A DNA stretch of 64,000 nt from Viridilinea sp964592425 (GTDB lineage: Bacteria > Chloroflexota > Chloroflexia > Chloroflexales > Chloroflexaceae). Numbering within the stretch: position 1 is the stretch's first letter; each line of letters starts with the position of its first letter. The notes under the pieces are model-generated. The model did no database searches, was not told the DNA's origin, and saw nothing but the letters and a program-made list of their open reading frames with translations. The stretch spans positions 68,633 through 132,632 of the forward strand of contig CAZQCG010000011.1 of the NCBI GenBank assembly GCA_964592425.1. Direction: 5' to 3'. Position numbers and translations under genes: made by a program. Shown here piece by piece: positions 42,671 through 52,300 of this stretch.

Positions 42671-43336
42671 TTAGCCGGGCAGAGGCAGCACCCCATTCGA
42701 GGCGAGGTTGTGGGCATAACGCGTAGTTGCGGGGAGGCGATAGCGGGTAACGCAGGCCATGACGAGGTCGGTGGCGGTGACCAGGCTAACCCGATGACCA
42801 GGCGAGACGTAGACGGGGCGCACGCGGCTGCGCGTGCGAAGCACCCAGCCGATCGTTTCGTCCTGGTCGCTCAACGGCACGCGGGCACCCCGGTCATTGG
42901 GCAGCAATGGGTGAGTACCGATCAGGCGTGATTTGGCGCAGCCGATGGTGGGCAGGCCAGTGAGAACACCCAGGTGGCAGGCGATACCGAAGCGACGCGG
43001 GTGGGCAAGGCCCTGCCCATCACAGATGATCAGGTCGGGCGGGGTGGCAAGTTGGGCCAGAGCGGCAAGGATAACCGGGATCTCACGGAAGGAGAGAAAG
43101 CCAGGTACATAGGGAAAGCATACCGGGGCGCGGGCCAGAGCGTAGGCAAGGGGCACCAATGAGGGGAAGCCGAGTACGACGACGGCAGCACGGGCAGTGG
43201 CGCCCTCATCTTCGAAGCCTACATCGACACCGGCCACGCTGCGTAAATCAGCAACGTCGTCGGTGAGTTGCACCTGGGTACGCAGGGCCTCTTGCACGGC
43301 AACCGCAGCAGAGAGGGTGGTAGGCCAATCGGTCAT
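42671..43336 (-). CDS. nfi: endonuclease V
   Basis: Endonuclease V nicks DNA or RNA near deoxyinosine/inosine. The 221-residue protein has AGVDVGFEDE with the catalytic Asp (D38), PFVPGFLSFREIP-like sequence (YVPGFLSFREIPVI), the ICDGQGLAHPRRFGIACHLG block with the second Asp and His, and the TIGCAKSRLIG Lys. The Tyr wedge region is in the PYVPG segment. It follows a molybdoenzyme gene by 12 bp and ends just upstream of the rpsL promoter. Confidence 0.95.
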   Translation of the reverse strand: MTDWPTTLSAAVAVQEALRTQVQLTDDVADLRSVAGVDVGFEDEGATARAAVVVLGFPSLVPLAYALARAPVCFPYVPGFLSFREIPVILAALAQLATPPDLIICDGQGLAHPRRFGIACHLGVLTGLPTIGCAKSRLIGTHPLLPNDRGARVPLSDQDETIGWVLRTRSRVRPVYVSPGHRVSLVTATDLVMACVTRYRLPATTRYAHNLASNGVLPLPG

Positions 43337-43348
43337 AGCTTGCTGTGT

Positions 43349-43963
43349 CTATTCAGCATAACGCTCTTCGCGCCAGGGGTCGGCATTGTTGTTATAGCCG
43401 TAGCGCTCCCAGAAGCCGAATTTGTCCTGGCTGAGGAATTCGATGCCGCGCAACCATTTGGCACTCTTCCAGAAATATTTGCCGGGGGTGAGCAGGCGCA
43501 GCGGATAGCCATGGTCGGGCGTCAACTCTTCACCCTCGTACTTGTAGGCCAACAGGGCATCGGGGTGCAGCATAACCTCAAGGGGGATATTGGTGGTAAA
43601 GCCATGCTCGCAATGGGCGAGGACATATTTGGCGCTGGGCTTGAGGGTTGGCAGATTACGCAGGAACTCGCTGAAGCGCACACCCTCCCAGCGGGTATCG
43701 AGCTTGCTCCAGCGGGTGACACAATGGATGTCGGTGACGACGGTGACCGTCGGTAGGGTGCGGAATTCGGCGAAGCTAAAGTGAGCGGGGGCCTCGAGTT
43801 CACCCCAGACGCGCAGATCCCAGCTGTGCTCAAGTTCGTGGTAGATCGGCACCTTGCCATAGTGAAGCACAGGAAACTTGTCGGTGACATACTGCCCGGG
43901 CGGGACGCGACTCGCTTCGGCTTCGGCCAGGCGAGCATCGCGCTTCTTATAGGTGTTGAACAT
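43349..43963 (-). CDS. sulfite oxidase-like molybdopterin oxidoreductase
   Basis: A 204-residue single-domain enzyme of the sulfite oxidase/YedY fold. The molybdenum-ligand cysteine is C81 (VVTDIHCVTRWSKLDTRWEGV). WDLRVWGELEAP and DHGYPLRLLTPGKYFWKSAKW are typical. The C-terminus ends WERYGYNNNADPWREERY, matching a family of about 200 residues often called sulfite oxidase-like. No Tat or Sec signal precedes the domain, and the C-terminal dimerisation domain of true sulfite oxidases is absent, so it is probably cytoplasmic. The substrate is unknown. It lies 12 bp after the pseudokinase-WD40 gene. Confidence 0.93.
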   Translation of the reverse strand: MFNTYKKRDARLAEAEASRVPPGQYVTDKFPVLHYGKVPIYHELEHSWDLRVWGELEAPAHFSFAEFRTLPTVTVVTDIHCVTRWSKLDTRWEGVRFSEFLRNLPTLKPSAKYVLAHCEHGFTTNIPLEVMLHPDALLAYKYEGEELTPDHGYPLRLLTPGKYFWKSAKWLRGIEFLSQDKFGFWERYGYNNNADPWREERYAE

Positions 43964-43975
43964 GCGGTTCTCCTT

Positions 43976-46900
43976 TCACTGCGAGGGTAGAGGCTCAAGC
44001 AGAATGGTGCCGCCATCACGGGTGGCGACGGCAACCTGAGTGGACTGGGGACTAACAGCGAGACCGAGGATGGCACCGTGGGCGCTGAGGTCAATGGCGT
44101 TGAGGCGTTTGCCACTAGTAGCTTCCCAACATTCGAGCATGCCGTCAAGTGTTCCGGTGATCAGCAGCCTGCCATCAGCGGAGTAGGCCAGGGCACTATA
44201 CCAACCCTGGATGTCATTGACACGCTGCATAGTGAGCTCTTCACCACTGGCGGCCTGCCAGATGCGCAAGGTGCCGTCAGAGCTAGCACTTGCAACGACA
44301 TCCTGCCCGGCAGGCATATCGAGGGCAGTAATCGGCGCACGGTGACCGCTGAAGGTGCTACGACGGGTACCACTCTGTACCTCCCAGACGATCACCAACG
44401 GTTGGTCGGCGGGGGAATTGGTAGCGGCGACAATCTGGGTGCCATCACGGCTGAAGGCCAGGGCAGTGACCGGGCCACCCAGTCCGCTGAGCGTGCGCTT
44501 GACGTTCAGCGTAGCGGCGTCCCAAATTACCACATCGCCGCGATCATTTCCAGCCGCAATCAGGCGTCGGTCAGGAGTTATGTCAAGACTGAGGCCCAGG
44601 CCAGGCAGCCCTTGGAGGACTTGACTGGGGGCATCGTTTGTGAGGGAGATACGCATGACAACGCCATTGTCGCTAAGGGCAAGCAATTCATCATCGCTGA
44701 GCAAGGCGAGGTACTGACTGGTCGGCGCACCGCCATTGAGAGGAATAACCCGCTCATCAGCGAGACGGTGGATCTGAACCGAGCCGTTGACGCTGCCAGT
44801 GGCGAGGCTGGCACCGGTGTCGGAGTAGGCGAGTGAACTGATGGCACCTTGAGCAAGAATGATGCGATTGCTGAGGGTGCGGCGGGCGACATCCCAGATC
44901 GAGAGGGTGCCCTCGGTATCGCTGCTAACGACCAGAGCGGTGCCGTCGGGATGCCAACTGAGGCCGAGCAGGCGCAAGCCGTTCTGCTGCATAACGGCAC
45001 GTTCAGCGCCAGTGCGCGGGCTCCAGAGGCGCAGGGTGCCGTCAAGGCCAGCACTGGCAAGCATATCGCCGGTGGGGCTGAAAGCGACACCACGGATGAC
45101 GACCCAGCCGAAGTGGCCCTGGAGTTCACGCTGGAGGGTACCGTCACTGGCGGCGAGGAGGTAGACGCTACCGTTGGTGGAGCCAACAGCGATGGTCGTG
45201 CCATCGGGGCTGAAGGCAAGGCCAGTAAGCCAGTAGGGTGCGCCAAGTTGGGGATTGGTGGGCGCAGTGTAGGCGAAATCCGCACGTTGCGTACCATCAA
45301 CGACCTGCCAGAGGCGGACTGTCCCATCACGGGAAGCCGAGGCAAGCATCGTACCATCAGGGCTGAAAGCGAGGCCACCAAGCAGGTCAGTATGGCCACT
45401 GAGACGCTGCACGGTACGGCGAGAGGTGGTATCCCAGAGCATAATCAGGCGGTCGGTAGCGCCAGAGGCGAGCAGGGTACCATCGGGGCTGAAGGTGAGA
45501 CTACGGATCCAGCCATCGTGGCCAACAAGGACAGCAAGCTGGCGGCCACTGGCGACTTCCCAAAGGCGAATCTGGGGGTCGTCCTGGGCACCGGAGGCCA
45601 ACAACGCGCCATCGGGGCTGAAAGCGAGGGCGCTGATCGGGTTGCTGTGGCCTTCGAGACGGTAGAGCACGGCGAGGGTGGTGGGATCGCGCAATTCAAT
45701 CGTGCCGCCGACGCCGACAGCGATCAGGTCACCGTCAGGGGCATAGAGGGCAGCACCTACCTGGGCATCGCTAAGTTGCAGGGTCTGGCTAAAGGGCACC
45801 CCGGCATCGATCAGCGCCGCAATGGTCGGGTCGGGAGCAACCGCAGCGGCAGGCGGGCCGCCCTGGTTGGCCGAACCGGGGGTGTTCATCGCCGAAGGTA
45901 CGCCGGGCAGCGACAAGGCGGCACCCTGGTTGAGTACCAGCCAGCCAACCCAGGCCCCGACGAGGCAAATAATGAGGGCGATCAGGGTCAGGGCAGCAAT
46001 GATGGCGGCCAGACAGCCGTTGCCAGGCCGTGGGCGGGGGGCGGCAGGTGCAGGCGCACCAGTGACACCAGCCATTTGGGGCTGGTGGGAGGGCGACGGC
46101 GGCGGCGCAGGCGGCAGCGGCGTTGGTGGTGCGGCAGAAGCGGGTACAGGCACAGGCGGGGCAGACTCGCTCGGAGGAGACAAAGGGGGACGCGCTGGAT
46201 CAAGGGGAGCACTGGCACCAAGGGAGCGCCCGGCCATCAAACGCACCGTATCGAGGGCGCTGCGCATCTCACGGGCCTGCTGGTAGCGATTGACCGCCTT
46301 CAGCTCAAGGGCGCGCAAGACAAGCTGCTCGGCCAGTGGCGAGATCTGCGTATTGAGCATACGCGGCGCATTAAGGGGCGTACCGGCGAGACGTTGAGCG
46401 GCTGGCGTGGGGGCCCAACCGGTCAGCAGTTGGTAGAGTACCGCACCGAGGCTATAGACATCACTTGAAGTGGTTAGCTCGGCACTGCTGGCGAGCAACT
46501 CGGGGGCAAGATAGGATGAGTGTTCACCGCTGACCTGGCGCACCAGCGGAAAAGGGGTCAGGAAGAGTCCACCATCAAGGGACGACCAGAGATCACAGGG
46601 ATAGAGATCGCCAAGCAAGAGGGGCGGCTGGTGACCGTGAAGCTGGTCGAGGGTAGTAAGCAAGCGCTCGACAACGGTAAGTACCTCCGTTTCGGGCAAG
46701 GGGCCGCCGCGCTCACGCGCAACGCGGGCAAGATCCTGGCCGCCGGGATCATCGGCGACCATGTAATAGCTACCTGCATAGGCCAGGTGATCGCGGAGGG
46801 TAAGGAGGGCAGGCGCACTCACCCCGACTAACTGGCTAGCGAGGGTGCGTAGATCGTTGAGTGCAGCTTCGCCTGGCTGGAGCAACTCGGCAATGAGGAC

Positions 46901-47011
46901 ACGCAGGGATTGCTGCGTATCAATCGCCCGGTAGAGCCGCAGATCGGGGTGCTCGGCGAGCAGGTAGGTAATACGATAGCGCTCGTTGAGCATGGTCTCG
47001 GGAGCGAGCAT
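43976..47011 (-). CDS. membrane pseudokinase with extracytoplasmic WD40 repeats
   Basis: A protein of 1011 residues from ATG 47011 (AGAGG five bases upstream; GTG 47017 is less likely). Residues about 8-260 have a serine/threonine kinase fold with YLAPELL and SDVYSLGAVLYQLLTG intact, but the ATP-binding Lys is missing (RVLIAELL), HRDLKPxN reads LGDLYPCDL (Asp kept, His and Lys lost) and DFG reads TPF. It is thus a likely pseudokinase. A Pro/Ala-rich linker (about 265-330) leads to a single membrane span near 333-360 and then about 600 residues of WD40 repeats (many copies of ALAFSPDGTxxASGSxDGTxRLW), enough for two seven-bladed propellers. The propellers would lie outside the membrane. It precedes the molybdoenzyme gene and may be co-transcribed with it. 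Partner and signal unknown. Confidence 0.85.
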   Translation of the reverse strand: MLAPETMLNERYRITYLLAEHPDLRLYRAIDTQQSLRVLIAELLQPGEAALNDLRTLASQLVGVSAPALLTLRDHLAYAGSYYMVADDPGGQDLARVARERGGPLPETEVLTVVERLLTTLDQLHGHQPPLLLGDLYPCDLWSSLDGGLFLTPFPLVRQVSGEHSSYLAPELLASSAELTTSSDVYSLGAVLYQLLTGWAPTPAAQRLAGTPLNAPRMLNTQISPLAEQLVLRALELKAVNRYQQAREMRSALDTVRLMAGRSLGASAPLDPARPPLSPPSESAPPVPVPASAAPPTPLPPAPPPSPSHQPQMAGVTGAPAPAAPRPRPGNGCLAAIIAALTLIALIICLVGAWVGWLVLNQGAALSLPGVPSAMNTPGSANQGGPPAAAVAPDPTIAALIDAGVPFSQTLQLSDAQVGAALYAPDGDLIAVGVGGTIELRDPTTLAVLYRLEGHSNPISALAFSPDGALLASGAQDDPQIRLWEVASGRQLAVLVGHDGWIRSLTFSPDGTLLASGATDRLIMLWDTTSRRTVQRLSGHTDLLGGLAFSPDGTMLASASRDGTVRLWQVVDGTQRADFAYTAPTNPQLGAPYWLTGLAFSPDGTTIAVGSTNGSVYLLAASDGTLQRELQGHFGWVVIRGVAFSPTGDMLASAGLDGTLRLWSPRTGAERAVMQQNGLRLLGLSWHPDGTALVVSSDTEGTLSIWDVARRTLSNRIILAQGAISSLAYSDTGASLATGSVNGSVQIHRLADERVIPLNGGAPTSQYLALLSDDELLALSDNGVVMRISLTNDAPSQVLQGLPGLGLSLDITPDRRLIAAGNDRGDVVIWDAATLNVKRTLSGLGGPVTALAFSRDGTQIVAATNSPADQPLVIVWEVQSGTRRSTFSGHRAPITALDMPAGQDVVASASSDGTLRIWQAASGEELTMQRVNDIQGWYSALAYSADGRLLITGTLDGMLECWEATSGKRLNAIDLSAHGAILGLAVSPQSTQVAVATRDGGTILLEPLPSQ

Positions 47012-47271
47012 CGGCACCTCTAATACCAGTGACGAGTAGGGTTCACAGCATTCCGATGCGGTTTAGCTCCATCGCATATGCGACCTGCTCAACAGGATTT
47101 GGTATAAGGCTATGATACTGTGTCATACTTAAAAGGGGTGGGCTCGGCTTATGATGAGCTTTTGGCAACGACACTTGCTGGTATTGACACGAAAACGTAT
47201 GCCCCTCCCGTTATAACACCCTTTCTGAAGAGACGCAAGGCAATCTGCTAAGGTGAAGGTGAGGAGCATCT

Positions 47272-48423
47272 ATGGGTGCTTTTTCGAGTCGATCGTTTTT
47301 GCATGGCAGCCTGGCAGTAATAGGAGTGCTACTGATCAGTGGGCAATTTCTAACCCTGCGCCTGCCGCAGCCGCTCGATTTACCGGCTCAGCAGACGGTG
47401 GTGACGACAAATCGGCTGATCGGTCTGCATACACGGCTGGCGGGGGTGGGTGACGAGGCTTATATCCTGCACTCGCTTGAGCAGGTGCGCGAGATGGGTG
47501 GCGGCTGGATCACCGAGCTCTTTCCATGGGCCTATGTACAGCCACGTTCGCGCTACGGCTATGATTGGAGCGGGGCCGATATGGTGATTGCCCATGCACG
47601 ACGCCAGGGCCTACAGGTGATCGCCCGCCTCGACCTGGTGCCAGGATGGGCCCGTCCGCCAAACAGCAGCGACCGGCGGCTCGACCCGGCCTACTATGGC
47701 GACTATGCGGCCTATGTGGCGGCCTTCGCCCGGCGCTACGCACCGCTTGGGGTACGCCACCTGGTGATCTGGAATGAACCTAACCTGAGCTTCGAGTGGG
47801 GCGAGCGACCGCCCGACCCTGGCGCTTACGCCGCATTGCTCAAGGTGGTCTACCCGCTCGTCAAGGCGGCGGCACCGGAGGCCCTGGTGATCGCCGGGGC
47901 ACTTTCACCGGGTGGGGCGATTGACGAGGGGCAGACACGCATGGACGACATGCAATACCTGGCCTCACTCTACGCTGCCGAGGCTGGGCCTTTCTTCGAT
48001 TTATGGGCCGTGCATGCCTATGGTGGGCAGGAGCCACCGACAGCCGCACCTGGCCCTGAACGGGTCAACTTCCGGCGGATCGAGCTGGTACGAGCCCTGA
48101 TGGAGCAGCACGGCGACGGACAGAAGCGGATGATCATTACGGAGGGGGGTTATAACGATCATCCGCGCTGGGCCGCAGCGGTACGTCCAGCCGAGCGGAT
48201 CCGCTGGACGATTGCCACCTTCGAGCAGGCGCGGCGCTACCCCTGGCTGGAGGCGGTGACGCTCTGGCAGTACGGCACACCTTTTGCGACCCACGCCTAC
48301 CCCGACGCCTGGAACTTTGTTGCCGCCGACGGAACACCACGAGCGATCTACCTGGCGGTGCGCGACTATGCCCTGGGCGGGGTACAACCTGCTTCAGACA
48401 AGCGCTTCATAGGCGGCCCGTAG
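47272..48423 (+). CDS. secreted glycoside hydrolase-like protein (clan GH-A)
   Basis: A 383-residue exported protein. The first 36 residues are a signal peptide or anchor (LAVIGVLLISGQFLTL). The rest is a TIM barrel: QVIARLDLVPGWARPP, then HLVIWNEPNLSFEWG with the acid/base Glu at E169, FDLWAVHAYGGQE, and RMIITEGGYNDHPRWAA with a nucleophile-type Glu at E291. Both acids are present, so activity is plausible. Similarity is to the GH5/GH39/GH53-like clan; substrate unknown. The start follows GAGGAGC. Its last 30 bases overlap the end of the convergent DapA-family gene. Confidence 0.85.
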   Translation: MGAFSSRSFLHGSLAVIGVLLISGQFLTLRLPQPLDLPAQQTVVTTNRLIGLHTRLAGVGDEAYILHSLEQVREMGGGWITELFPWAYVQPRSRYGYDWSGADMVIAHARRQGLQVIARLDLVPGWARPPNSSDRRLDPAYYGDYAAYVAAFARRYAPLGVRHLVIWNEPNLSFEWGERPPDPGAYAALLKVVYPLVKAAAPEALVIAGALSPGGAIDEGQTRMDDMQYLASLYAAEAGPFFDLWAVHAYGGQEPPTAAPGPERVNFRRIELVRALMEQHGDGQKRMIITEGGYNDHPRWAAAVRPAERIRWTIATFEQARRYPWLEAVTLWQYGTPFATHAYPDAWNFVAADGTPRAIYLAVRDYALGGVQPASDKRFIGGP

Positions 48424-49278
48424 CTGCGCGGCAGCCTGGTTGGCGAAGGGCAGCAGGGGCAGGCGCACGCTGGTCTCGAGCAGGTCACTGGTCCAGGCCA
48501 GGGCGGCCTTGAGGGCGGGGGGCGTATTGAGCGGGTCAACCTGATCACGCAGGGCACTGAGACGGGCCTGGGCAGCGGCAACATCGCCGCCCGTATGGTG
48601 AGCATCGTAGACAGCGCGAGCAAGACGGGGGAAGGCGCTTGAGAGAGCGGTGATGGCACCAGCGGCACCACCGGCGAGGGCCGAGGCAATCAGGCGGTCG
48701 CTGCCGGTAAAGATCTTAAGCTGCGGATAACGGTCGATCAACTGTTTGGAATGTTCCCAGTTACCGCTGCTATCCTTCAGGCCGATGATCTGCTGGGGGT
48801 GGCTGGCGATAAGGGCATCAATGATCGCGGGGGTGAGCGGCACACCAGTGACCTGAGGAATGTGGTAAAGCAGCACGCGAGCATCGGGGGGCAGGGCATC
48901 ACAGAGCGCGCGATAGTAGCCAATGATGCCCTGGGGATCGGGCTGCTTGATATAGAAGGGAGGCATGACCAACACGGCATCGGCACCGCGATCATGGGCG
49001 AAGTTGCTCAGGGCAATGGTGTCGGTGAGAGCAGCGCAGCCAGTTCCGGCCAGCACAGCCAGGCTACCGCGATGGGCAATAATCTGCTCAAGGGTGCGCT
49101 CACGCTCGGCTAAACTCATTGAAGGCCCCTCGCCGGTCGTCCCGAGGGCAAGCACCCCATGGAGGCCCCCCGCTTCGAGAAAACGCAGGTAGCCCGGCAG
49201 CCAGTCGTAATCGACCGGCCCCACGTCACTGGTGAACGGGGTCAACATCGCACTGATCACACCCTTGAGCTCGGCCAT
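48394..49278 (-). CDS. dihydrodipicolinate synthase (DapA) family aldolase
   Basis: A 294-residue DapA-type lyase. The start is ATG 49278 after AAGGAG; the longer frame to 49326 is unlikely. It has GTTGEGPSMSLAERERTLEQI, VLLYHIPQVTGVPLTP with the catalytic Tyr, and the Schiff-base Lys in IIGLKDSSGNWEHSKQ. The Arg usually found in true DapA for lysine biosynthesis (near LARxxR) is not certain, so it may instead be an N-acetylneuraminate-, KDG- or keto-acid lyase-like member. The stop overlaps the convergent glycoside hydrolase gene by 30 bp. Confidence 0.88.
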   Translation of the reverse strand: MAELKGVISAMLTPFTSDVGPVDYDWLPGYLRFLEAGGLHGVLALGTTGEGPSMSLAERERTLEQIIAHRGSLAVLAGTGCAALTDTIALSNFAHDRGADAVLVMPPFYIKQPDPQGIIGYYRALCDALPPDARVLLYHIPQVTGVPLTPAIIDALIASHPQQIIGLKDSSGNWEHSKQLIDRYPQLKIFTGSDRLIASALAGGAAGAITALSSAFPRLARAVYDAHHTGGDVAAAQARLSALRDQVDPLNTPPALKAALAWTSDLLETSVRLPLLPFANQAAAQLRAAYEALV

Positions 49279-49389
49279 GAAATACTCCTTAGAAGGAACC
49301 CCTGCGGTTGATGCATCGTGGGGCAAATTGTACGACGAAACGGGAAGTGTGTGAACAAAAGTTATACTTGCATAAAAGATGATTGAAGC

Positions 49390-52300
49390 CTACGTCCGCC
49401 TGGGTAGCAGCTGCAGATCGTGCATGCGCCCGCTACCCATCTGGGTGAGACCACGGGTTGCGCTGCCCCCACCAGCGATCAGGGCAGCAACGAGGGTGTG
49501 AGGCAGGCTCAGCAGATCGGTGGTGGTCAAGCTGAGCACGCTGGCCATGGGCGGTGAGTTGCGTAACAACTCCAGCTCGCCAAAGATCTCGTCAGGGCCA
49601 AGGCGAGCGATCAGGCGGGGCGGGGGGGCATTAGCAGCGGGCAAGTCAGGGGACAGCGGATCGATGCGCACTACGGCGACCTGACCAGCCACAATCACGT
49701 AAAGCTGGCCATTGGGCCGACCCTGGCGGATGAGCGGAGTGCGGGGCGGCACCTGCAGGCGGGTCGCCTGACGTGCCAGCCGGCGTAGGGTCTCGCGGGG
49801 CAGGTCACGGAAGAAGGTAACCCGCTCAAAGATCTGGAGCGTTGCGGCGACGTTCGGCCCATCAGCGAGGTGCGGTGCGGCACCCTGATAGAGGCGATCA
49901 AGGGTCGCGCTACGCAGCAGAAGGAGATCGCTGTCGATGCTAGTCTGATAGACTCGCTCGTCAACTGTGCCTAGTTCAGCGCCGAAGGCTGCGCCACGGT
50001 GCAACTCAGCGAGCAGAGTAGGGCCTGCGCTCACGGTCACTTCGCCAGCCTCGATGATCCAGAGGCCCACAGACGGGCGAGTGGGGGCCTGAATCAATGT
50101 GCCAGCGAGCAACCGTTGCGGCTCGCATGCCGCCGCGAGGGTGTCCAGTTCGACATCGTCACAGGCGGCAAAACGGTCGACCTGGCGCAACAGGCGACGG
50201 CGGGCAACACGAGCATCATCAAAGGTGTGTGACAGCACGCGTGCCCAGGGGGTATGCGGAAAGCAGCGCCGGTCGGCGGCTTCGCGTTCGGGCCAGGGCA
50301 AGGCGTCGTAGGCAACACGTATGGCACGGAGGGCAAAACCAACACCGGCGAGCCGTTCGATCTCAGCCACGGTGTAGCGAAGCACCTCGGCAAAGCGGGT
50401 ACCCAGACTTTCAAGAGGCAGACGGGCCAGATCGGCACCGATGCGGGCCTCCTCACGATCAAGGGTGATCGCCCAGTTGGCCGTTGCGGCCAGTACATCC
50501 ATACGGTCATCAAGGATGCGCGCCCGGCGCGCGCCGGCATAGGCCAGGATCATACGATAGAGGCCGGCATAGGTACGACGAAAGGCACGCTCCAGACGTT
50601 CGCGCTCGCCAGCAGCCGGATCGAGGCTCCAGTGCAGGCCCAGCTGGGGCGGCTGGCGCAGGGCCACCAGGTGGGCACACCAGGCGGCACACCAGAGCCC
50701 TGCCGCCAGCACCAGAGCCGCCAGGGCCGTAGGAGTCAACTCAGGGTCAGCCAGCAACTCGAGCAGGTAAGCCGCGGCCTGAGTAGCAATGCCCGCCCAG
50801 AGCAACAGCCAACTCCAGATCAGCCGTGAATCGTGCAACCCGGCAACGAGGGGCAGCAGCAGGGCGAGGGCAACGGTACTTGTATAGACCGGGGCGGCAA
50901 GCAGGACCAGGGTGCCCGGTGAGGCTGTAGGGCGTACGCTGCGGATCAACTCGAGGGCCAGGGCAGCGACCAGGAAGGCCAACACCAGGAGCAGGGCACT
51001 GGCGGCCAGTTCGGTGGGCGAGGACTGCCGCAGATCGGTGTCGAGCAGGGCGACGAAACCGGCGAAGAGCAGGAGGGTGAAGCCGAGATTTTGCAGGGCC
51101 GTCCAGGCGAGCAATTGCCCTGGAGCAAGCAGAATACCGATCTGGGCCAGCACTTCGATACTGCCGACAACCAGGAAGGCGCGCAGGGCACGGGCGACGG
51201 CTGCGCCGCGATAATCGGCGGAGAGGGCCAACTGGGCGGCCAGGGCGGCCATCCAGAGGAGTGGGCCGATCAACTGGGTCTCGACCGTCACCCCGTAGCG
51301 CAGCGGCAGAGCGGCCAGCGCCAGGGCGAGCAGCGCCAGGGCCAGGGCGACCACCAGGGGATTACGCCCATAGCCCTGGCGGGCAAGCCAGGCTGCCGCA
51401 GCCGCGACCAGGCCCCAGGCGGCCAGCAGCAAGCCCAGGCCCAGAGGCAAGACCACCGCAACCAGGATCAGCACGGCCACCAGGCGCCCGCTCAGGTCGT
51501 TACGCGCCCAGAGCGTATTCAGCAGATCGACCAGTTGGGTACGCCAGAAGCCAAAGGCGAGGATGACCGTCAGTGTGGTATAGACGGCAGCCAGCAACCC
51601 ATAGAAGGCAAACACACGCTCTTCGTGGTTGAGCGGGGTAGTCGTACGGAGCTTTTGCCAGAGAGGGCCGCCGATAAAGCCGAGCGCCCGGCGGCGCAGG
51701 TTGGGCAACTGAAGCCAGTCGCTCAGGATGTAGTAGCCGTCCAACTCGAGCAAGGGATTGAGGTTGCAGAGAGCTGCCAGGTAGGCCGTTGCCGCCAGGC
51801 GATAGGCCACTGCGCCTGACGGGCCTACTGGCAGCAGGGCCGCCGCCAGCGCCGCAGAGGAGGCCACCGCCAGATCACAGAGAGGGCCAGCGAGCGAGAC
51901 GATGATGCGTGCCCGCCGACCGGCCAGCCAGGTGTCGCTCGTATCGACAAACGCGACTGGCATACCGAAGTAGAGCATCACCCCGCCGCGCAGCACACTC
52001 CGCCCGAAATGCTTGACCGCCAGCGCGTGGGACAACTCGTGCAGGACAAACGAGACGAGGAGGGCCAACCAGAGGGTGAGCAGATCCGGCCCAATACGAC
52101 TGGCGTCAAGCAGGCTGTACTGGCGCACGCCACTACGGGCGGCGAGAAAACCGGCTGCACCGGCAAAGACAAGCAGAGCCAGCAAGACCAGGAAGGCGCG
52201 GGTAAAGAGCAGACGCCCCCCGCTGCGGTAAAGCAGCCCGGCCAGGGCATCAATGTTGGGGATAACCAGCTCATGCGAACGCAAGATGCGGGTGATGCGG

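Noticed and set aside
44849..46468. A 539-codon plus-strand frame opposite the WD40 repeats
   Set aside because: Antisense shadow of a GC-rich repeat gene; its Gly/Arg-rich sequence matches no family.
47184..47217. TTGACA followed by TATAAC as promoter of the glycoside hydrolase gene
   Set aside because: The spacing is 22 bp, too long for a sigma-70 promoter.
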